DNA of 64,000 nucleotides, taken from positions 496,001 through 560,000 of the forward strand of contig CAWIYK010000005.1 in assembly GCA_963840275.1 (NCBI GenBank). Reading direction: 5' to 3'. Source of the DNA: Actinophytocola sp963840275 (lineage in GTDB: Bacteria; Actinomycetota; Actinomycetes; Mycobacteriales; Pseudonocardiaceae). The notes below the pieces were generated by a model. That model saw nothing but the letters and a program-made list of their open reading frames with translations. It was not told where the DNA came from and searched no databases. The position numbers were made by a program, and so were the translations under genes. Below are positions 33,784 through 42,852 of the stretch, piece by piece (the stretch's first letter is position 1; every line of letters starts with the position of its first letter).

Positions 33784-34665
33784 ATGGAACACAATCCGTC
33801 CAGCGCCATGCCCGGCGCCTCCCTCCCGGCTGCCTACCTGTCGGCCGGCACGTCCTCGTTCATGGACTTCCTCCGGGTGCAGGCCCCCCACCTGCTGCCC
33901 GGCGGCCGTGGACCTGGCGGCGAGGTGCCGGTGCGCGCCCGACACGCCTCGGACCTGGCGCAGCAACCACCGCACGGCACCACGATCGTCGCGGTGACGT
34001 TCGCCGGTGGCGTGTTGATCGCCGGCGACCGCCGCGCGACCTCGGGCAACCTCATCTCGCAGCGCGACATGGACAAGGTGTTCGTCACCGACGCGTACTC
34101 GGCGGTGGGCATCGCCGGCACGGCCGGGCTCGCGCTGGAGATGGTGCGGGTCTACCAGGTCGAGCTGTCGCACTACGAGAAGATCGAGGGCGTCTCGCTG
34201 TCGCTGGACGGCAAGACGAACAAGCTCGCGGCGCTGGTACGCGGCAACCTCGACGGGGCCATGCAGGGCCTCGCGGTGCTGCCGCTGTTCGTGGGCTTCG
34301 ACGTGGACGCGGTCGACCCGGCGCGCGCCGGGCGGATCGTGTCCTACGACGTGGTCGGCGGCCGCTACGAGGAGCGGGCCGGCTTCCACGCGGTCGGCTC
34401 CGGCTCGCTGTTCGCGCGCTCCGCGCTCAAGAAGCTGTGGGACCCGCAGGGCGACGCCGCCTCGGCGGTCCGCAACGCGGTCGAGGCGCTGTACGACGCC
34501 GCGGACGACGACTCGGCCACCGGCGGTCCCGACCTGGCCCGCAAGATCTACCCGAGCATCATCACGATCACCGCGACCGACGGCGCCGTGCACCTGCCCG
34601 ACGACGAGGCGGCCGCGGTCGCCGAGACCGTGGTGACCGAACGGTCCAGCCAGCCGCGCGGCTGA
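33784..34665 (+). CDS. prcB: 20S proteasome beta subunit
   Basis: This 293-residue protein has a 65-residue propeptide that includes TSSFMDFLRVQAPHLLP. The self-cleavage site is HGTT, making Thr66 the catalytic N-terminal nucleophile. Lys and Asp of the active site follow in VLIAGDRRAT. The rest has the Ntn-hydrolase fold. Seven subunits form each inner ring. A ribosome site AAGCAGG precedes the ATG, and prcA begins 35 bp downstream. Confidence 0.97.
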   Translation: MEHNPSSAMPGASLPAAYLSAGTSSFMDFLRVQAPHLLPGGRGPGGEVPVRARHASDLAQQPPHGTTIVAVTFAGGVLIAGDRRATSGNLISQRDMDKVFVTDAYSAVGIAGTAGLALEMVRVYQVELSHYEKIEGVSLSLDGKTNKLAALVRGNLDGAMQGLAVLPLFVGFDVDAVDPARAGRIVSYDVVGGRYEERAGFHAVGSGSLFARSALKKLWDPQGDAASAVRNAVEALYDAADDDSATGGPDLARKIYPSIITITATDGAVHLPDDEAAAVAETVVTERSSQPRG

Positions 34666-34700
34666 CCACCCCTGACCCGAGACAACGAGGAGCCCCCGCC

Positions 34701-35477
34701 GTGACCATGCCGCTGTACGCCTCACCCGAGCAGTTGATGCGGGACCGCTCGGAGTATGCCCGCAAGGGCATCGCGCGGGGCCGCAGTGTGGTCGCGCTCA
34801 AGTACTCCGGCGGCGTCCTGTTCGTGGCCGAGAACCCGTCGGCCATGCTGCACAAGGTCTCGGAGATCTACACCCGCATCGGGTTCGCCGCCACCGGCCG
34901 GTACAGCGAGTACGACGGTCTGCGCCGCGGCGGCATCCGGCACGTCGACCTGTGGGGGCTCGCCAACGACCCGCGGGACGTCTCGGCGCGCCAGCTCGCC
35001 AACGTGTACGCCCAGACGCTCGCCTCGGTGTTCTCCGACCAGCTCAAGCCGTTCGAGGTGGAGCTGTGCGTCGCCGAGGTCGGTGTCACGGCGGAGACCG
35101 ACCAGCTCTACCGCCTGACCTACGACGGGTCGATCGTCGACGAGCCGTCGTACCTGGTCATGGGCGGCCAGACGGAGCCGATCTCCACGAAGATGAAGGA
35201 CACGTACGAGGAGGGCATGTCGCTCGACGCCGCGGTCGGGTTCGCGGTCGCGGCGCTGTCGGCCGGCACCACGAACTCGGCGGCCAGCGGCAACGGTGAC
35301 AACGGCGTCGGCAAGCTCGAGGTGGCCGTGCTGGAGCGGTCGCGGCCGAAGCGGGCGTTCCGCCGGATCGAGGGCGCGGCGCTGTCCGCGCTGCTGCCGG
35401 CGGAGGAGCCCGCGAAGGACGCGGACGCGCCGGAGGCCGACTCGAACGGTGACGCCAAGGGCTCTGAAGGGGCCTGA
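34701..35477 (+). CDS. prcA: 20S proteasome alpha subunit
   Basis: This 258-residue protein has the N-terminal gate and H0 helix (YASPEQLMRDRSEYARKGIARGRSVVALKY, in part), then the Ntn fold without an active site (GVLFVAENPSAMLHKVSEIY). The outer ring docks the C-terminal tails of Mpa. The last 40 residues are a low-complexity acidic tail. The GTG at 34701 lies 8 nt after GAGGAG, better placed than the ATG two codons later. Confidence 0.96.
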   Translation: MTMPLYASPEQLMRDRSEYARKGIARGRSVVALKYSGGVLFVAENPSAMLHKVSEIYTRIGFAATGRYSEYDGLRRGGIRHVDLWGLANDPRDVSARQLANVYAQTLASVFSDQLKPFEVELCVAEVGVTAETDQLYRLTYDGSIVDEPSYLVMGGQTEPISTKMKDTYEEGMSLDAAVGFAVAALSAGTTNSAASGNGDNGVGKLEVAVLERSRPKRAFRRIEGAALSALLPAEEPAKDADAPEADSNGDAKGSEGA

Positions 35478-35558
35478 TGGGTAGGAAGTCGATGACGCGT
35501 TCGTCTCACGTCGGAGAGGTCAGGAGATCTATGGCCATCGAGCGCCTAGGCTAAAGGG

Positions 35559-36917
35559 ATGCAGCGGCGGATCTTCGGCATCGAAACCGAGTTCGGCGTG
35601 ACCTGTACGTTCCACGGACAGCGCAGGCTGAGCCCGGACGAGGTCGCGCGGTACCTGTTTCGACGGGTGGTGTCCTGGGGACGTTCCTCGAACGTGTTCC
35701 TGCGCAACGGCTCGCGTCTCTACCTCGATGTCGGCTCGCACCCCGAGTACGCCACCGCGGAGTGCGACGACCTGGTGCAGCTGGTCACGCACGACAAGGC
35801 GGGGGAGCGGATCCTGGAGGATCTGCTCGTCGACGCCGAGCGGCGCCTGGCCGACGAGGGCATCGGCGGCGACATCTTCCTGTTCAAGAACAACACCGAC
35901 TCGGCGGGCAACTCCTACGGCTGCCACGAGAACTACCTGGTCACACGGGCCGGCGAGTTCTCGCGGATCGCGGACGTGCTCCTGCCGTTCCTGGTGACGA
36001 GGCAGCTGGTCTGCGGCGCCGGCAAGGTGCTGCAGACGCCGCGCGGCGCGGTGTACTGCCTGTCGCAGCGGGCGGAGCACATCTGGGAGGGCGTCTCGTC
36101 GGCGACCACCAGGTCGCGCCCGATCATCAACACCCGAGACGAGCCACACGCGGACGCCGAGCGGTACCGCCGCCTGCACGTCATCGTCGGCGACTCGAAC
36201 ATGGCCGAGGCCACCACGCTGCTGAAGGTCGGCAGCGCGAACCTGGTCCTGGAGATGATCGAGGACGGCGTCCAGTTCCGGGACTTCAGCCTGGACAACC
36301 CGATCCGCGCGATCCGCGAGATCAGCCATGACCTCACGGGCCGCCGCCTGGTCCGCCTGGCCGGTGGGCGGGAGGCGTCGGCGCTGGACATCCAGCGCGA
36401 GTACTTCAGCCGGGCCGTCGAGCACGTCGCGAAGCGCGGCCCCGACCCGGTGGCCGACCGCGTCATCGAGCTGTGGGGCCGGACCCTGGATGCCGTCGAG
36501 GCGCAGGACCTGTCCCGCATCGACCGCGAGATCGACTGGGCCATCAAGCACCGGCTCGTCGAGCGGTACCGCGTGAAGCACAACATGGAGCTGTCGTCGC
36601 CGCGGATCGCGCAGCTGGACCTCGCGTACCACGACATCCGCCGCGGCCGGGGCATCTTCGACCTGCTGCAGCGCAAGGACCTGGTCGCAAGGGTCACCGA
36701 GGACGGCGAGATCGAGGCCGCCAAGGACACCCCGCCGCAGACGACAAGGGCCAAGCTACGCGGCGACTTCATCGCGGCCGCACAACAGGCGGGCCGCGAC
36801 TTCACCGTGGACTGGGTGCACCTGAAGCTGAACGACCAGGCGCAACGAACGGTGCTGTGCAAGGACCCGTTCCGAGCCGTGGACGAGCGCGTGGAGCGAC
36901 TGATCGCCTCGCTGTGA
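35559..36917 (+). CDS. pafA: Pup--protein ligase PafA
   Basis: This 452-residue enzyme attaches Pup's C-terminal glutamate side chain to substrate lysines using ATP. It has RRIFGIETEFGVTCTF (metal/nucleotide glutamates 9 and 11), RLYLDVGSHPEYATAEC with the catalytic-base Asp region, FKNNTDSAGNSYGCHENYL and INTRDEPHADAERYRRLHV. The Dop-specific loop is absent, separating it from the dop gene 2 kb upstream. The ATG follows TAGGCT (35547-35552) by 6 nt, so the gene has its own leaderless promoter despite lying in the proteasome cluster. Confidence 0.96.
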   Translation: MQRRIFGIETEFGVTCTFHGQRRLSPDEVARYLFRRVVSWGRSSNVFLRNGSRLYLDVGSHPEYATAECDDLVQLVTHDKAGERILEDLLVDAERRLADEGIGGDIFLFKNNTDSAGNSYGCHENYLVTRAGEFSRIADVLLPFLVTRQLVCGAGKVLQTPRGAVYCLSQRAEHIWEGVSSATTRSRPIINTRDEPHADAERYRRLHVIVGDSNMAEATTLLKVGSANLVLEMIEDGVQFRDFSLDNPIRAIREISHDLTGRRLVRLAGGREASALDIQREYFSRAVEHVAKRGPDPVADRVIELWGRTLDAVEAQDLSRIDREIDWAIKHRLVERYRVKHNMELSSPRIAQLDLAYHDIRRGRGIFDLLQRKDLVARVTEDGEIEAAKDTPPQTTRAKLRGDFIAAAQQAGRDFTVDWVHLKLNDQAQRTVLCKDPFRAVDERVERLIASL

Positions 36918-36946
36918 AGCTGTGGGGGCGGGCCCGTCCTCCCGGC

Positions 36947-37021
36947 CTGTGGACAGCTCGCCGCTCATCGCCGTGGGCTGTCGGGGCTGTGCCGTAGCGT
37001 GGAATCCGGGGGCCGGAGGCC
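36947..37021 (+). repeat. Dispersed intergenic element with PafBC-type promoter, copy 2
   Basis: From left to right: CTGTGGACAG (36947-36956), a CTCGCCG block, CTGTCGGGG (36978-36986), an 8-nt spacer, TAGCGT (36995-37000), then a 21-bp GGAA...GGCC block (37001-37021). The last 27 bp match the copy at 53030-53056 at 26 positions. The 9-mer and spacing fit the RecA-NDp promoter, with two deviations. It lies between pafA and the ArsR-like gene, which has its own -10, so the transcript it makes is unknown. Confidence 0.7.
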
Positions 37022-37077
37022 ACGCCGCACACTCACATCGGTCCGCACCGACACCTCACATGCCTACGATCAGAAAC

Positions 37078-37791
37078 ATGCCCAAGCTCGCCGAGGTAGC
37101 AGCGGTTCTAGCTGATGACAGCAGGGCCACCATGTGTCTCGCGCTCGTCGATGGACGCGCCTGGACCGTCGGAGAGCTGGCCGCCGCGGCTCGGATCGCG
37201 CCGTCGACCGCGAGCGAGCACGTGCGCACCCTCACCGACGCCGGGTTCGTCCGCAGCCTCAAGCAGGGCCGCCACCGCTACGTGCGGCTCGAGGGCGCCG
37301 ACGTCGCCGAGCTGATCGAGCGGCTCGCCCACCACGGGGGACACGAGCCGCCCAGAGGGCTTCGGGCCGACGTCCGCGCCCGGCGGCTCGCGGCGGCCCG
37401 CACCTGTTACGACCACCTGGCCGGTCGTCTCGGGGTCGCGCTGCGGGACGGGATGCTCACCGAGGGCCTCATCGACGACCGGGACGGGCTCGTCGTCACC
37501 AGCAGGGGTCGGCGCACGCTCGACGAGCTGGGGGTCGAGCTCGGCCGGCCGCGGCGGCCGCTCATCCGGGACTGCCTCGACTGGACGGAACGCCGCGAGC
37601 ACCTCGCCGGCGCCATGCCGGCCGCGATCCTCGACCGTGCCATCGCCGCCGGGTGGCTCACCCGCGACGCCCACCGCGCGGTGCGCGTCAGCGACACCGC
37701 ATGGCCGGTGCTGGCCCGGCTCGGCGTGGACGCACGCCGCGCCCGGAGCGTCGATGCTCCGGGCACGGCGTCCGCGCGTCAGTCCGGTTAG
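37078..37791 (+). CDS. ArsR-like winged-helix transcriptional regulator
   Basis: This 237-residue protein has an N-terminal ArsR-type winged helix (about 1-75: KLAEVAAVLADDSRATMCLAL, WTVGELAAAARIAPSTASEHVRTL, in parts, and the wing KQGRHRYVRL). A 160-residue C-terminal domain has no visible Cys metal site but contains RLAAARTCYDHLAGRLGVAL, typical of large ArsR-like proteins in actinobacteria. The ATG at 37078 is set by TACGAT ending 7 nt upstream (37065-37070). It is convergent with the MMPL gene, with overlapping stops. The ligand is unknown. Confidence 0.85.
   Translation: MPKLAEVAAVLADDSRATMCLALVDGRAWTVGELAAAARIAPSTASEHVRTLTDAGFVRSLKQGRHRYVRLEGADVAELIERLAHHGGHEPPRGLRADVRARRLAAARTCYDHLAGRLGVALRDGMLTEGLIDDRDGLVVTSRGRRTLDELGVELGRPRRPLIRDCLDWTERREHLAGAMPAAILDRAIAAGWLTRDAHRAVRVSDTAWPVLARLGVDARRARSVDAPGTASARQSG
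37741..37764. terminator. Hairpin ending the MMPL transcript
   Basis: GCCCGGAGC (37741-37749) and GCTCCGGGC (37756-37764) form a perfect 9-bp stem with a 6-nt loop. It lies inside the 3' coding end of the ArsR-like gene and 24 bp past the minus-strand MMPL stop, so it can terminate that gene. Confidence 0.5.
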
Positions 37792-39965
37792 ACCTTCGTG
37801 AGCTCTCGTTCGACGACGGGCGCGGGGCCCTCGCGCAGGCCGATCCGGTCGTGCACCCGCCGCAGGACCGGCGGCGACCACCACGCGGCCCGCCCGAGCA
37901 ACCGCATACCGACCGGCACCAGCACGCCTCGGATGAGCGTCGCGTCGATGAGGATGGCGAGACCGCTGCCGATGCCGAACATCTGGACGAAGCTGACCCC
38001 GCTGGTGCCGAACGCGAGCAGGCTCACCGCGAGCAGCACGGCGGCCATCGTGATCAGCCGGCCGGTCCGCGACAGTCCGTGGGTCACCGACTCGCGCAGG
38101 GTGCCGCCGCTGTCCCGGGTCTCCTTGATCCGGCTCAGCACGAACACCTCGTAGTCCATCGACAGCCCGAACACGATGCAGAACAGCAGCACCAGCATGC
38201 TCGTGTCGAGCGGCAGCGGCGTGAAGCCGAGCCACGACGCGAGCCAGCCCTCCTGGAAGATCAGCACCATCAGGCCGAGCGTCGCGGACAGGCCGAGCAC
38301 GTTGAACAGCAGCGCCCGCAGCGGCTGCAGCACACTCCCGGTGAACAGGAACAGCAGCAGGAACGTGCTGATCGCGATCAGCCCCGCGGCCAGCGGCAGC
38401 CGGCTCCCGATGGCGTCCTTGCTGTCGGTGAGGCGCGCCGCCTCACCGCCGACCAGCACGTCCATCCCGTTCGTCGGCACCGCGCGGACCGTGTCGACCA
38501 GGTCCTGGCCCTGCGAGGAGTGCGGATCGAAGTCGGTCAGCACGGACAGCCGCTGCACCATCGACTCCGACGCCATCGAGGCGTCGCCGGGGCCGGTCGC
38601 GCGGCCGTCGGCGAACGTGCCGACGCTGGTCGACACCGACTGCACCCCGGGCACCTTCGACAGATCGGTCGCGTAGTCGCCGACCGCGCTGGTGCCGGCC
38701 GGGTGCCTGGTCACGAGCTGCATGACCTTGCTGTCGCTCGGGAAGTTCGCCCGCAGCGCGTCGCCGACCATCCTGGTCTCCGACGCGGTCGTCAGCACGC
38801 GGTCGTCCGGCGTGCCGAACTCGACCTTGAGCAGCGGGATCGCGGCCGCGATCAGCAGGATGACCACCGGCGCGCCGGCGAGGACCGGCCGGCGCAGCGC
38901 GATCGCCGCGACCTTCGCCCACAGCGCGGACACCGAGCTCGGCGTGCCCTTCACCCACGGCAGCCGCAGCGAGTTGACGCGCTGGCCGAGCACCGCGAGC
39001 AGCGCCGGCAGCACGAAGATCGCACTGGCCATCGCGATGATCACCACGCCGATGCCGGCGTAGGCGAACGAGCGGAGGAAGTACAGCGGGAACATCAGCA
39101 GCACGGCGAGCGCGACGGTGACCGTCAGCGCGCTGAACATGATCGTCCGGCCGGCCGTCTCGACCGTGCGGGCGACCGCGTCCTTCGTGTCGTGGCCGTT
39201 GCCCAGCTCCTCGCGGAACCGGGACACCATCAGCAGCGCGTAGTCGATCGCGAGGCCGAGGCCGAGCGCGGTGGTCAGGTTGATGGAGAACACCGAGACG
39301 TCGGTGACCGAGCCGAGGATCGACAGCACCGCGAACGTGCCTAGTACGGCGATCGCGCCGATCGCGAGCGGCAGTAGAGCCGCGATGACCGACCCGAAGG
39401 CCACGACCAGCAGCACCAGGATGATCGGCACCGCGATCGACTCGGCCAGCGCGAGGTCGCTGCCGACCTGGTCGCCGATGTCGAGGCCGACCGCGTCCGG
39501 GCCGCCGACCAGCACGTGGAGCGGGCCGGACTCGGTGCCGTACGCGTCGCGCAGGTCCTCGACGTCACCGTCGTCGGTGAGCTTCGCGACGGCGATGGCG
39601 TACCGGCCGTCGTCCGAGCGCATCGGCGGGGCCTGCGTGGTGAAGTACGAGGTGAAATCGACCAGCGTGGGGTCGGTGCCGAGGCGGTCGGTCAGCGCGT
39701 TCGCGGCGGACTTGGTGGCCGGGTCGTCGACGCTGCCGGAGGCCGCGGACATCAGGAACACCACGTCGTTCTCGCCGCCGAACTGGGCGTTCATCAGCTC
39801 CTGCGCCTGGCTGGACTCGGCGCCGGGGTCGCTGAACCCACCGTCGGTCTGGAGTTTTCCGAACGCCGTGAAGCCCAACGCGCCGGCGCCGATCATCAGC
39901 AGCACCGTTACGGCCAGCACCGCTCGTGCGTGGTTCGCGGCGAACCGTCCGATTCGACCGAACAT
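37788..39965 (-). CDS. MMPL/RND-family transporter
   Basis: This 725-residue membrane protein has the MMPL layout: TM1 (about 15-35), a large periplasmic loop, TM2-6, a second loop (about 370-510) and TM7-12. The proton-relay-like motif GLAIDYALLMVSRFREEL is repeated as FGLSMDYEVFVLSRIKE in the second half. Such pumps export lipids or drugs. The ATG at 39965 begins the conserved MFGRIGRFA; upstream in-frame codons lie in the operator region. It is divergent from and probably repressed by the TetR gene at 40056. Confidence 0.9.
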   Translation of the reverse strand: MFGRIGRFAANHARAVLAVTVLLMIGAGALGFTAFGKLQTDGGFSDPGAESSQAQELMNAQFGGENDVVFLMSAASGSVDDPATKSAANALTDRLGTDPTLVDFTSYFTTQAPPMRSDDGRYAIAVAKLTDDGDVEDLRDAYGTESGPLHVLVGGPDAVGLDIGDQVGSDLALAESIAVPIILVLLVVAFGSVIAALLPLAIGAIAVLGTFAVLSILGSVTDVSVFSINLTTALGLGLAIDYALLMVSRFREELGNGHDTKDAVARTVETAGRTIMFSALTVTVALAVLLMFPLYFLRSFAYAGIGVVIIAMASAIFVLPALLAVLGQRVNSLRLPWVKGTPSSVSALWAKVAAIALRRPVLAGAPVVILLIAAAIPLLKVEFGTPDDRVLTTASETRMVGDALRANFPSDSKVMQLVTRHPAGTSAVGDYATDLSKVPGVQSVSTSVGTFADGRATGPGDASMASESMVQRLSVLTDFDPHSSQGQDLVDTVRAVPTNGMDVLVGGEAARLTDSKDAIGSRLPLAAGLIAISTFLLLFLFTGSVLQPLRALLFNVLGLSATLGLMVLIFQEGWLASWLGFTPLPLDTSMLVLLFCIVFGLSMDYEVFVLSRIKETRDSGGTLRESVTHGLSRTGRLITMAAVLLAVSLLAFGTSGVSFVQMFGIGSGLAILIDATLIRGVLVPVGMRLLGRAAWWSPPVLRRVHDRIGLREGPAPVVERELTKV

Positions 39966-39999
39966 GACGTGCCCCTTGCCTAGCTGGATGTGTACATAC

Positions 40000-40055
40000 G
40001 TTAACTTGCCGAGTGTTAACTTGCCATCGATGTTGGCTGGTGTCAACATCTAGTC
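40000..40055. promoter_or_regulatory. Divergent TetR operator and promoters (MMPL/TetR)
   Basis: GTTAACTTGCC occurs twice as a perfect direct repeat (40000-40010 and 40015-40025). A 7-bp inverted repeat GATGTTG/CAACATC (40029-40035, 40044-40050) follows. On the plus strand TTGCCA (40021-40026), 17 bp, then CAACAT (40044-40049) ends 6 nt before the TetR ATG. On the minus strand TTGACA (40041-40046) is a canonical -35 for the pump. A repressor bound here would block both promoters. Confidence 0.65.
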
Positions 40056-40739
40056 ATGGGATTCTCGGTTACGGGCAAGCGCGGCTATCACCACGGGGAC
40101 CTGCGCAACGCGCTGATCACCGCCGCCTCGGAGCTCGCGGCCAAGGGTGGGCCCGAGTCGGTGACCATCCGCGCGGCGGCCCGCGAGGTCGGCGTCACCC
40201 CGACCGCGGCCTACCGGCACTTCGCCGGGCACGAGGAACTGCTTGTGGCGGCCAAGGAGGCGGCGCTCAACGAGCTGACCGAGGCCATGTACAAGGAGGT
40301 CGCGGCGCGGCCGACCTCGGGCGACCCGGTGCAGCGCGCGCTGGCCAGGTTCGGCGCGATCGGTCGCGGCTACATCGCGTTCGCCCGTGCGCAGCCGGGC
40401 CTGTTCCGCACGGTGTTCTCACCGGACGGTCCGATGCTGGAGAACTCGCCGGAGCGCGCGTCGACCAGCCCGTACCAGCTGCTGCTCAGTGGCCTGGACA
40501 ACCTCGTCGAGGTCGGTTATCTGTCGGCCGATCGACGGCCCATGGCCGAGCTGGCCGCGTGGGCGATGGTGCACGGCCTGGCCACCCTGCAGGACGGGCC
40601 GCTGCGCGACCTGCCGGACGACCTCCGCGACGAGATGATCGTGCGCAGCATGCTGGTGCTCGCCCACGGCGTGAAGGGCAACGCCCTGACCCCGGCGCAG
40701 GAGGAGCTGCTGGCCGACCAGCTCGCCGCGCCGCGCTAG
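40056..40739 (+). CDS. TetR/AcrR-family repressor
   Basis: This 227-residue protein has an N-terminal helix-turn-helix (about 10-58: GYHHGDLRNALITAASEL, VTIRAAAREVGVTPTAAYRHF, in parts). The YHHGDLR start is typical of the group with a TetR_C_33 (WHG) ligand domain, present here as QLLLSGLDNLVEVGYL and MAELAAWAMVHGLATL. It is divergent from the MMPL pump over a clear operator. The ATG is 6 nt after CAACAT, so the mRNA is probably leaderless. Confidence 0.9.
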   Translation: MGFSVTGKRGYHHGDLRNALITAASELAAKGGPESVTIRAAAREVGVTPTAAYRHFAGHEELLVAAKEAALNELTEAMYKEVAARPTSGDPVQRALARFGAIGRGYIAFARAQPGLFRTVFSPDGPMLENSPERASTSPYQLLLSGLDNLVEVGYLSADRRPMAELAAWAMVHGLATLQDGPLRDLPDDLRDEMIVRSMLVLAHGVKGNALTPAQEELLADQLAAPR

Positions 40740-41488
40740 TCGCGGCCCGCCGCCTCGCGGGCGTGCAGGTCCCGCACGGTCGGGGACGTCTTCACCCGCT
40801 GGGCGTCGGGGGCGGTGCCGAGCACGCGGTCCGCGGTGCCCGCGGTGGTGACGGTGAACCAGTAGTGCTCGTTCTTGTAGTGGTGCAGCCGGTGGTTGCG
40901 CCAGATCGCGCGGTAGACGCCCGAGCGCGGCCGGTAGTCGCTGTGGATCAGGTAGTGCGTCCACTCGTAGCCGAGGCCCAGCAGGCCGACCACGACGAGG
41001 TAGGTCAGCCCGAGGCCGAGCCGTGGGAACGCGAGCAGGCCGATCGCGACGACCAGCGGCAGCAGCCACAGCAGCACCTGCCACGGGATGAACACCAGCG
41101 GCACGTCCCTCGGGTCGGCGTGGTGCTCGCGGTGCTTGCGCGACAGCAGCGGGTCGACGGTCACCGGGCCGAGCCGCCGGGGCCGCCAGTGCAGCACGCA
41201 CACGTGGACGACCCACTCGAAGAACGGGAACACCGCGAGCATGATCAGCGGCGTCCACACGTCGGACATGCGCCAGTCGCCGACGACCAGCCGCGCGACG
41301 ATCGCGGCGACCAGCACCGTCCCGATCATCCACGGTGACGGATGCCGCAGGAACGCTCGCACCGACTCGCCGAGTCCGAGCGACCTGCGGCGGGGCCCGG
41401 TGAGCGCCGACTCGTCCGCGCGGACCTGCTCGCGGGCCATCCGGTCGACGGCACCCTGAGACGTTGGTTCGTTCGCAAGCTCCCTCAC
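40736..41488 (-). CDS. Sterol desaturase/fatty-acid hydroxylase-family protein
   Basis: This 250-residue membrane protein has four TM segments and the His clusters of the di-iron hydroxylase family: HVCVLH, HREHHADP, WTHYLIH and NHRLHHYKNEHYW. It probably hydroxylates or desaturates a lipid. The GTG overlaps the upstream GntR stop by 4 nt (GTGA) and has a strong GGAGGAG site, so the regulator and enzyme form one operon. It is convergent with the TetR gene, whose stop overlaps its 3' end by 4 nt. Confidence 0.87.
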   Translation of the reverse strand: MRELANEPTSQGAVDRMAREQVRADESALTGPRRRSLGLGESVRAFLRHPSPWMIGTVLVAAIVARLVVGDWRMSDVWTPLIMLAVFPFFEWVVHVCVLHWRPRRLGPVTVDPLLSRKHREHHADPRDVPLVFIPWQVLLWLLPLVVAIGLLAFPRLGLGLTYLVVVGLLGLGYEWTHYLIHSDYRPRSGVYRAIWRNHRLHHYKNEHYWFTVTTAGTADRVLGTAPDAQRVKTSPTVRDLHAREAAGRD

Positions 41489-42207
41489 GGCATCTCCTCC
41501 AGCTGTCGAATCGCCGTCAACAACGCCCCGGTGGCCGGCGCGAGGAGGTCCTGCGCGGCGCGGCGGGCGTGGTCCGGGTCGCCGGCGACGATGGCGTCGG
41601 TGAGCGTCCGGTAGACCTCGACGCGGCTGACCTCGGTTTCCATCAGGGTGGCGAGCGCGCCGAGCGCCGGCTCGTACGCGGCGCGGAGACTGTTGAACAT
41701 GAGCCGGAAGACGATGGAGTCGGCGCCGTCGACCACGTGGTCCCAGAACAGGAGCGCGTGCCGCTGGCGGGCCACCGGGTCCGCGTCGGCCTCGAGCGCG
41801 GCCACCGACTCGCGCAGGTGGGCGCCGATGCCGGCGCCGGCCCGTTCCGCGGCCAGTGCGGCGACCTTGGGGCCGATCAGGAGTCGGGCCTCGAGGATGC
41901 TGCGGGCGACCGACGGGTCGAGCTCGCCGTGGGGGAGCAGCAGCCGGGGGAGCAGGTCGAGGCTCGCGTGCCGGCGGTAGTCGCGGACGGTGGTCGAGTC
42001 ACCCTGCCGGACCTCGACGAGCCCCGCCTGCGCCACCCGCTGGAGTGCCTCGCGGACGGCCGGGCGGGACACGCCGAGGACCTCGGCGAGCTTGCGCTCG
42101 CTGGGCAGCGACTCACCCGGCGCGAACTCCCCGCTGACGACGTCGGAGAGAATCTGGTCGAAGACCTCGTCGGGTACCGAGCGCCGGGCGACGGGTTGCA
42201 ATGCCAT
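41485..42207 (-). CDS. GntR/FadR-family regulator
   Basis: This 240-residue protein has an N-terminal GntR winged helix (about 10-75: DQILSDVVSGEFAPGESLPS, RKLAEVLGVSRPAVREALQ) and a C-terminal FCD-type all-helical ligand domain (about 95-230) with ARSILEARLLIGPKVAAL and the metal-site region HALLFWDHVV. It precedes and is translationally coupled to the desaturase-like gene, so it may control lipid modification. The start is ATG; no good ribosome site is visible. Confidence 0.88.
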   Translation of the reverse strand: MALQPVARRSVPDEVFDQILSDVVSGEFAPGESLPSERKLAEVLGVSRPAVREALQRVAQAGLVEVRQGDSTTVRDYRRHASLDLLPRLLLPHGELDPSVARSILEARLLIGPKVAALAAERAGAGIGAHLRESVAALEADADPVARQRHALLFWDHVVDGADSIVFRLMFNSLRAAYEPALGALATLMETEVSRVEVYRTLTDAIVAGDPDHARRAAQDLLAPATGALLTAIRQLEEMP

Positions 42208-42238
42208 AGAACACAGGTACCCGCTCAGGCAACAAAGG

Positions 42239-42423
42239 TCAAGTGGTCATACCAGTCCGGTTGACTCCCGGCTGGCCGATGGCGTCGAGCTCGGCGACCG
42301 CGTCGGCCGGCAGCTCCAGGTCCGCGGCCGCCACGTTCTCCCGCAGGTGGGCGCGCGACGACGTGCCCGGGATGAGGGCGACCGTCGGGGACCGCCGGAG
42401 CGGCCAGGCGAGCGCGACCCCTG
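42239..42423 (-). pseudogene. Aldo/keto reductase fragment, last ~61 residues only
   Basis: The minus frame reads GVALAWPLRRSPTVALIPGT, SSRAHLRENVAAADLELP and AVAELDAIGQPGVN to a TGA. This is the typical cofactor-binding C-terminal end of an aldo/keto reductase. The homology stops at about 42423, where plus-strand TetR sequence begins. The catalytic barrel and start are missing. Confidence 0.8.
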
Positions 42424-42852
42424 TTCGAGACCGTGCTCGCCGACGAGCTGGACAAGCTCGCCGCCGCGGTGGCGCCCATGAGCGAGGCTTTCGAGGACAT
42501 CGGCGAGTTCGCCGGACGCACCTTCGACTACCAGGTGACGCACCCCGAGCTGACGCGACTGCTGCTGTGGGAGGGCCTCGCCGGCGGGGCGGCGGCCGAC
42601 GAGGGCAAACGCACCGCGCACTACAAGAACAAGGTGGCGGCCGTCGCGGCCGCCCAGCGCGCCGGCACGGTCGACCCCGACCTCGACCCGGCGCACCTGG
42701 TGTTCCTGCTGACCGCGATCGCCGCGTGGTGGGGCTCGGTGCCGCAGTTCGCCCGCACGCTGACCGACTCGGAGCCCGACGACCTGGCCGAACGCGCCCG
42801 GCGTCGCGAGTCCGTGGTGGCGGCCGCGAGGCGGCTCGCGGCACCGCGCTGA
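42421..42852 (+). pseudogene. TetR-family regulator lacking its DNA-binding domain
   Basis: From LFETVLADELDKLAAAV onward the frame gives about 143 residues of a TetR ligand domain (FAGRTFDYQVTHPELTRLLL, LVFLLTAIAAWWGSVPQFA). Normal proteins have a helix-turn-helix of about 50 residues before the LFE motif; here the sequence turns directly into the antisense end of an aldo/keto reductase. A GTG at 42433 could start a headless protein, but no promoter is visible. Confidence 0.8.
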
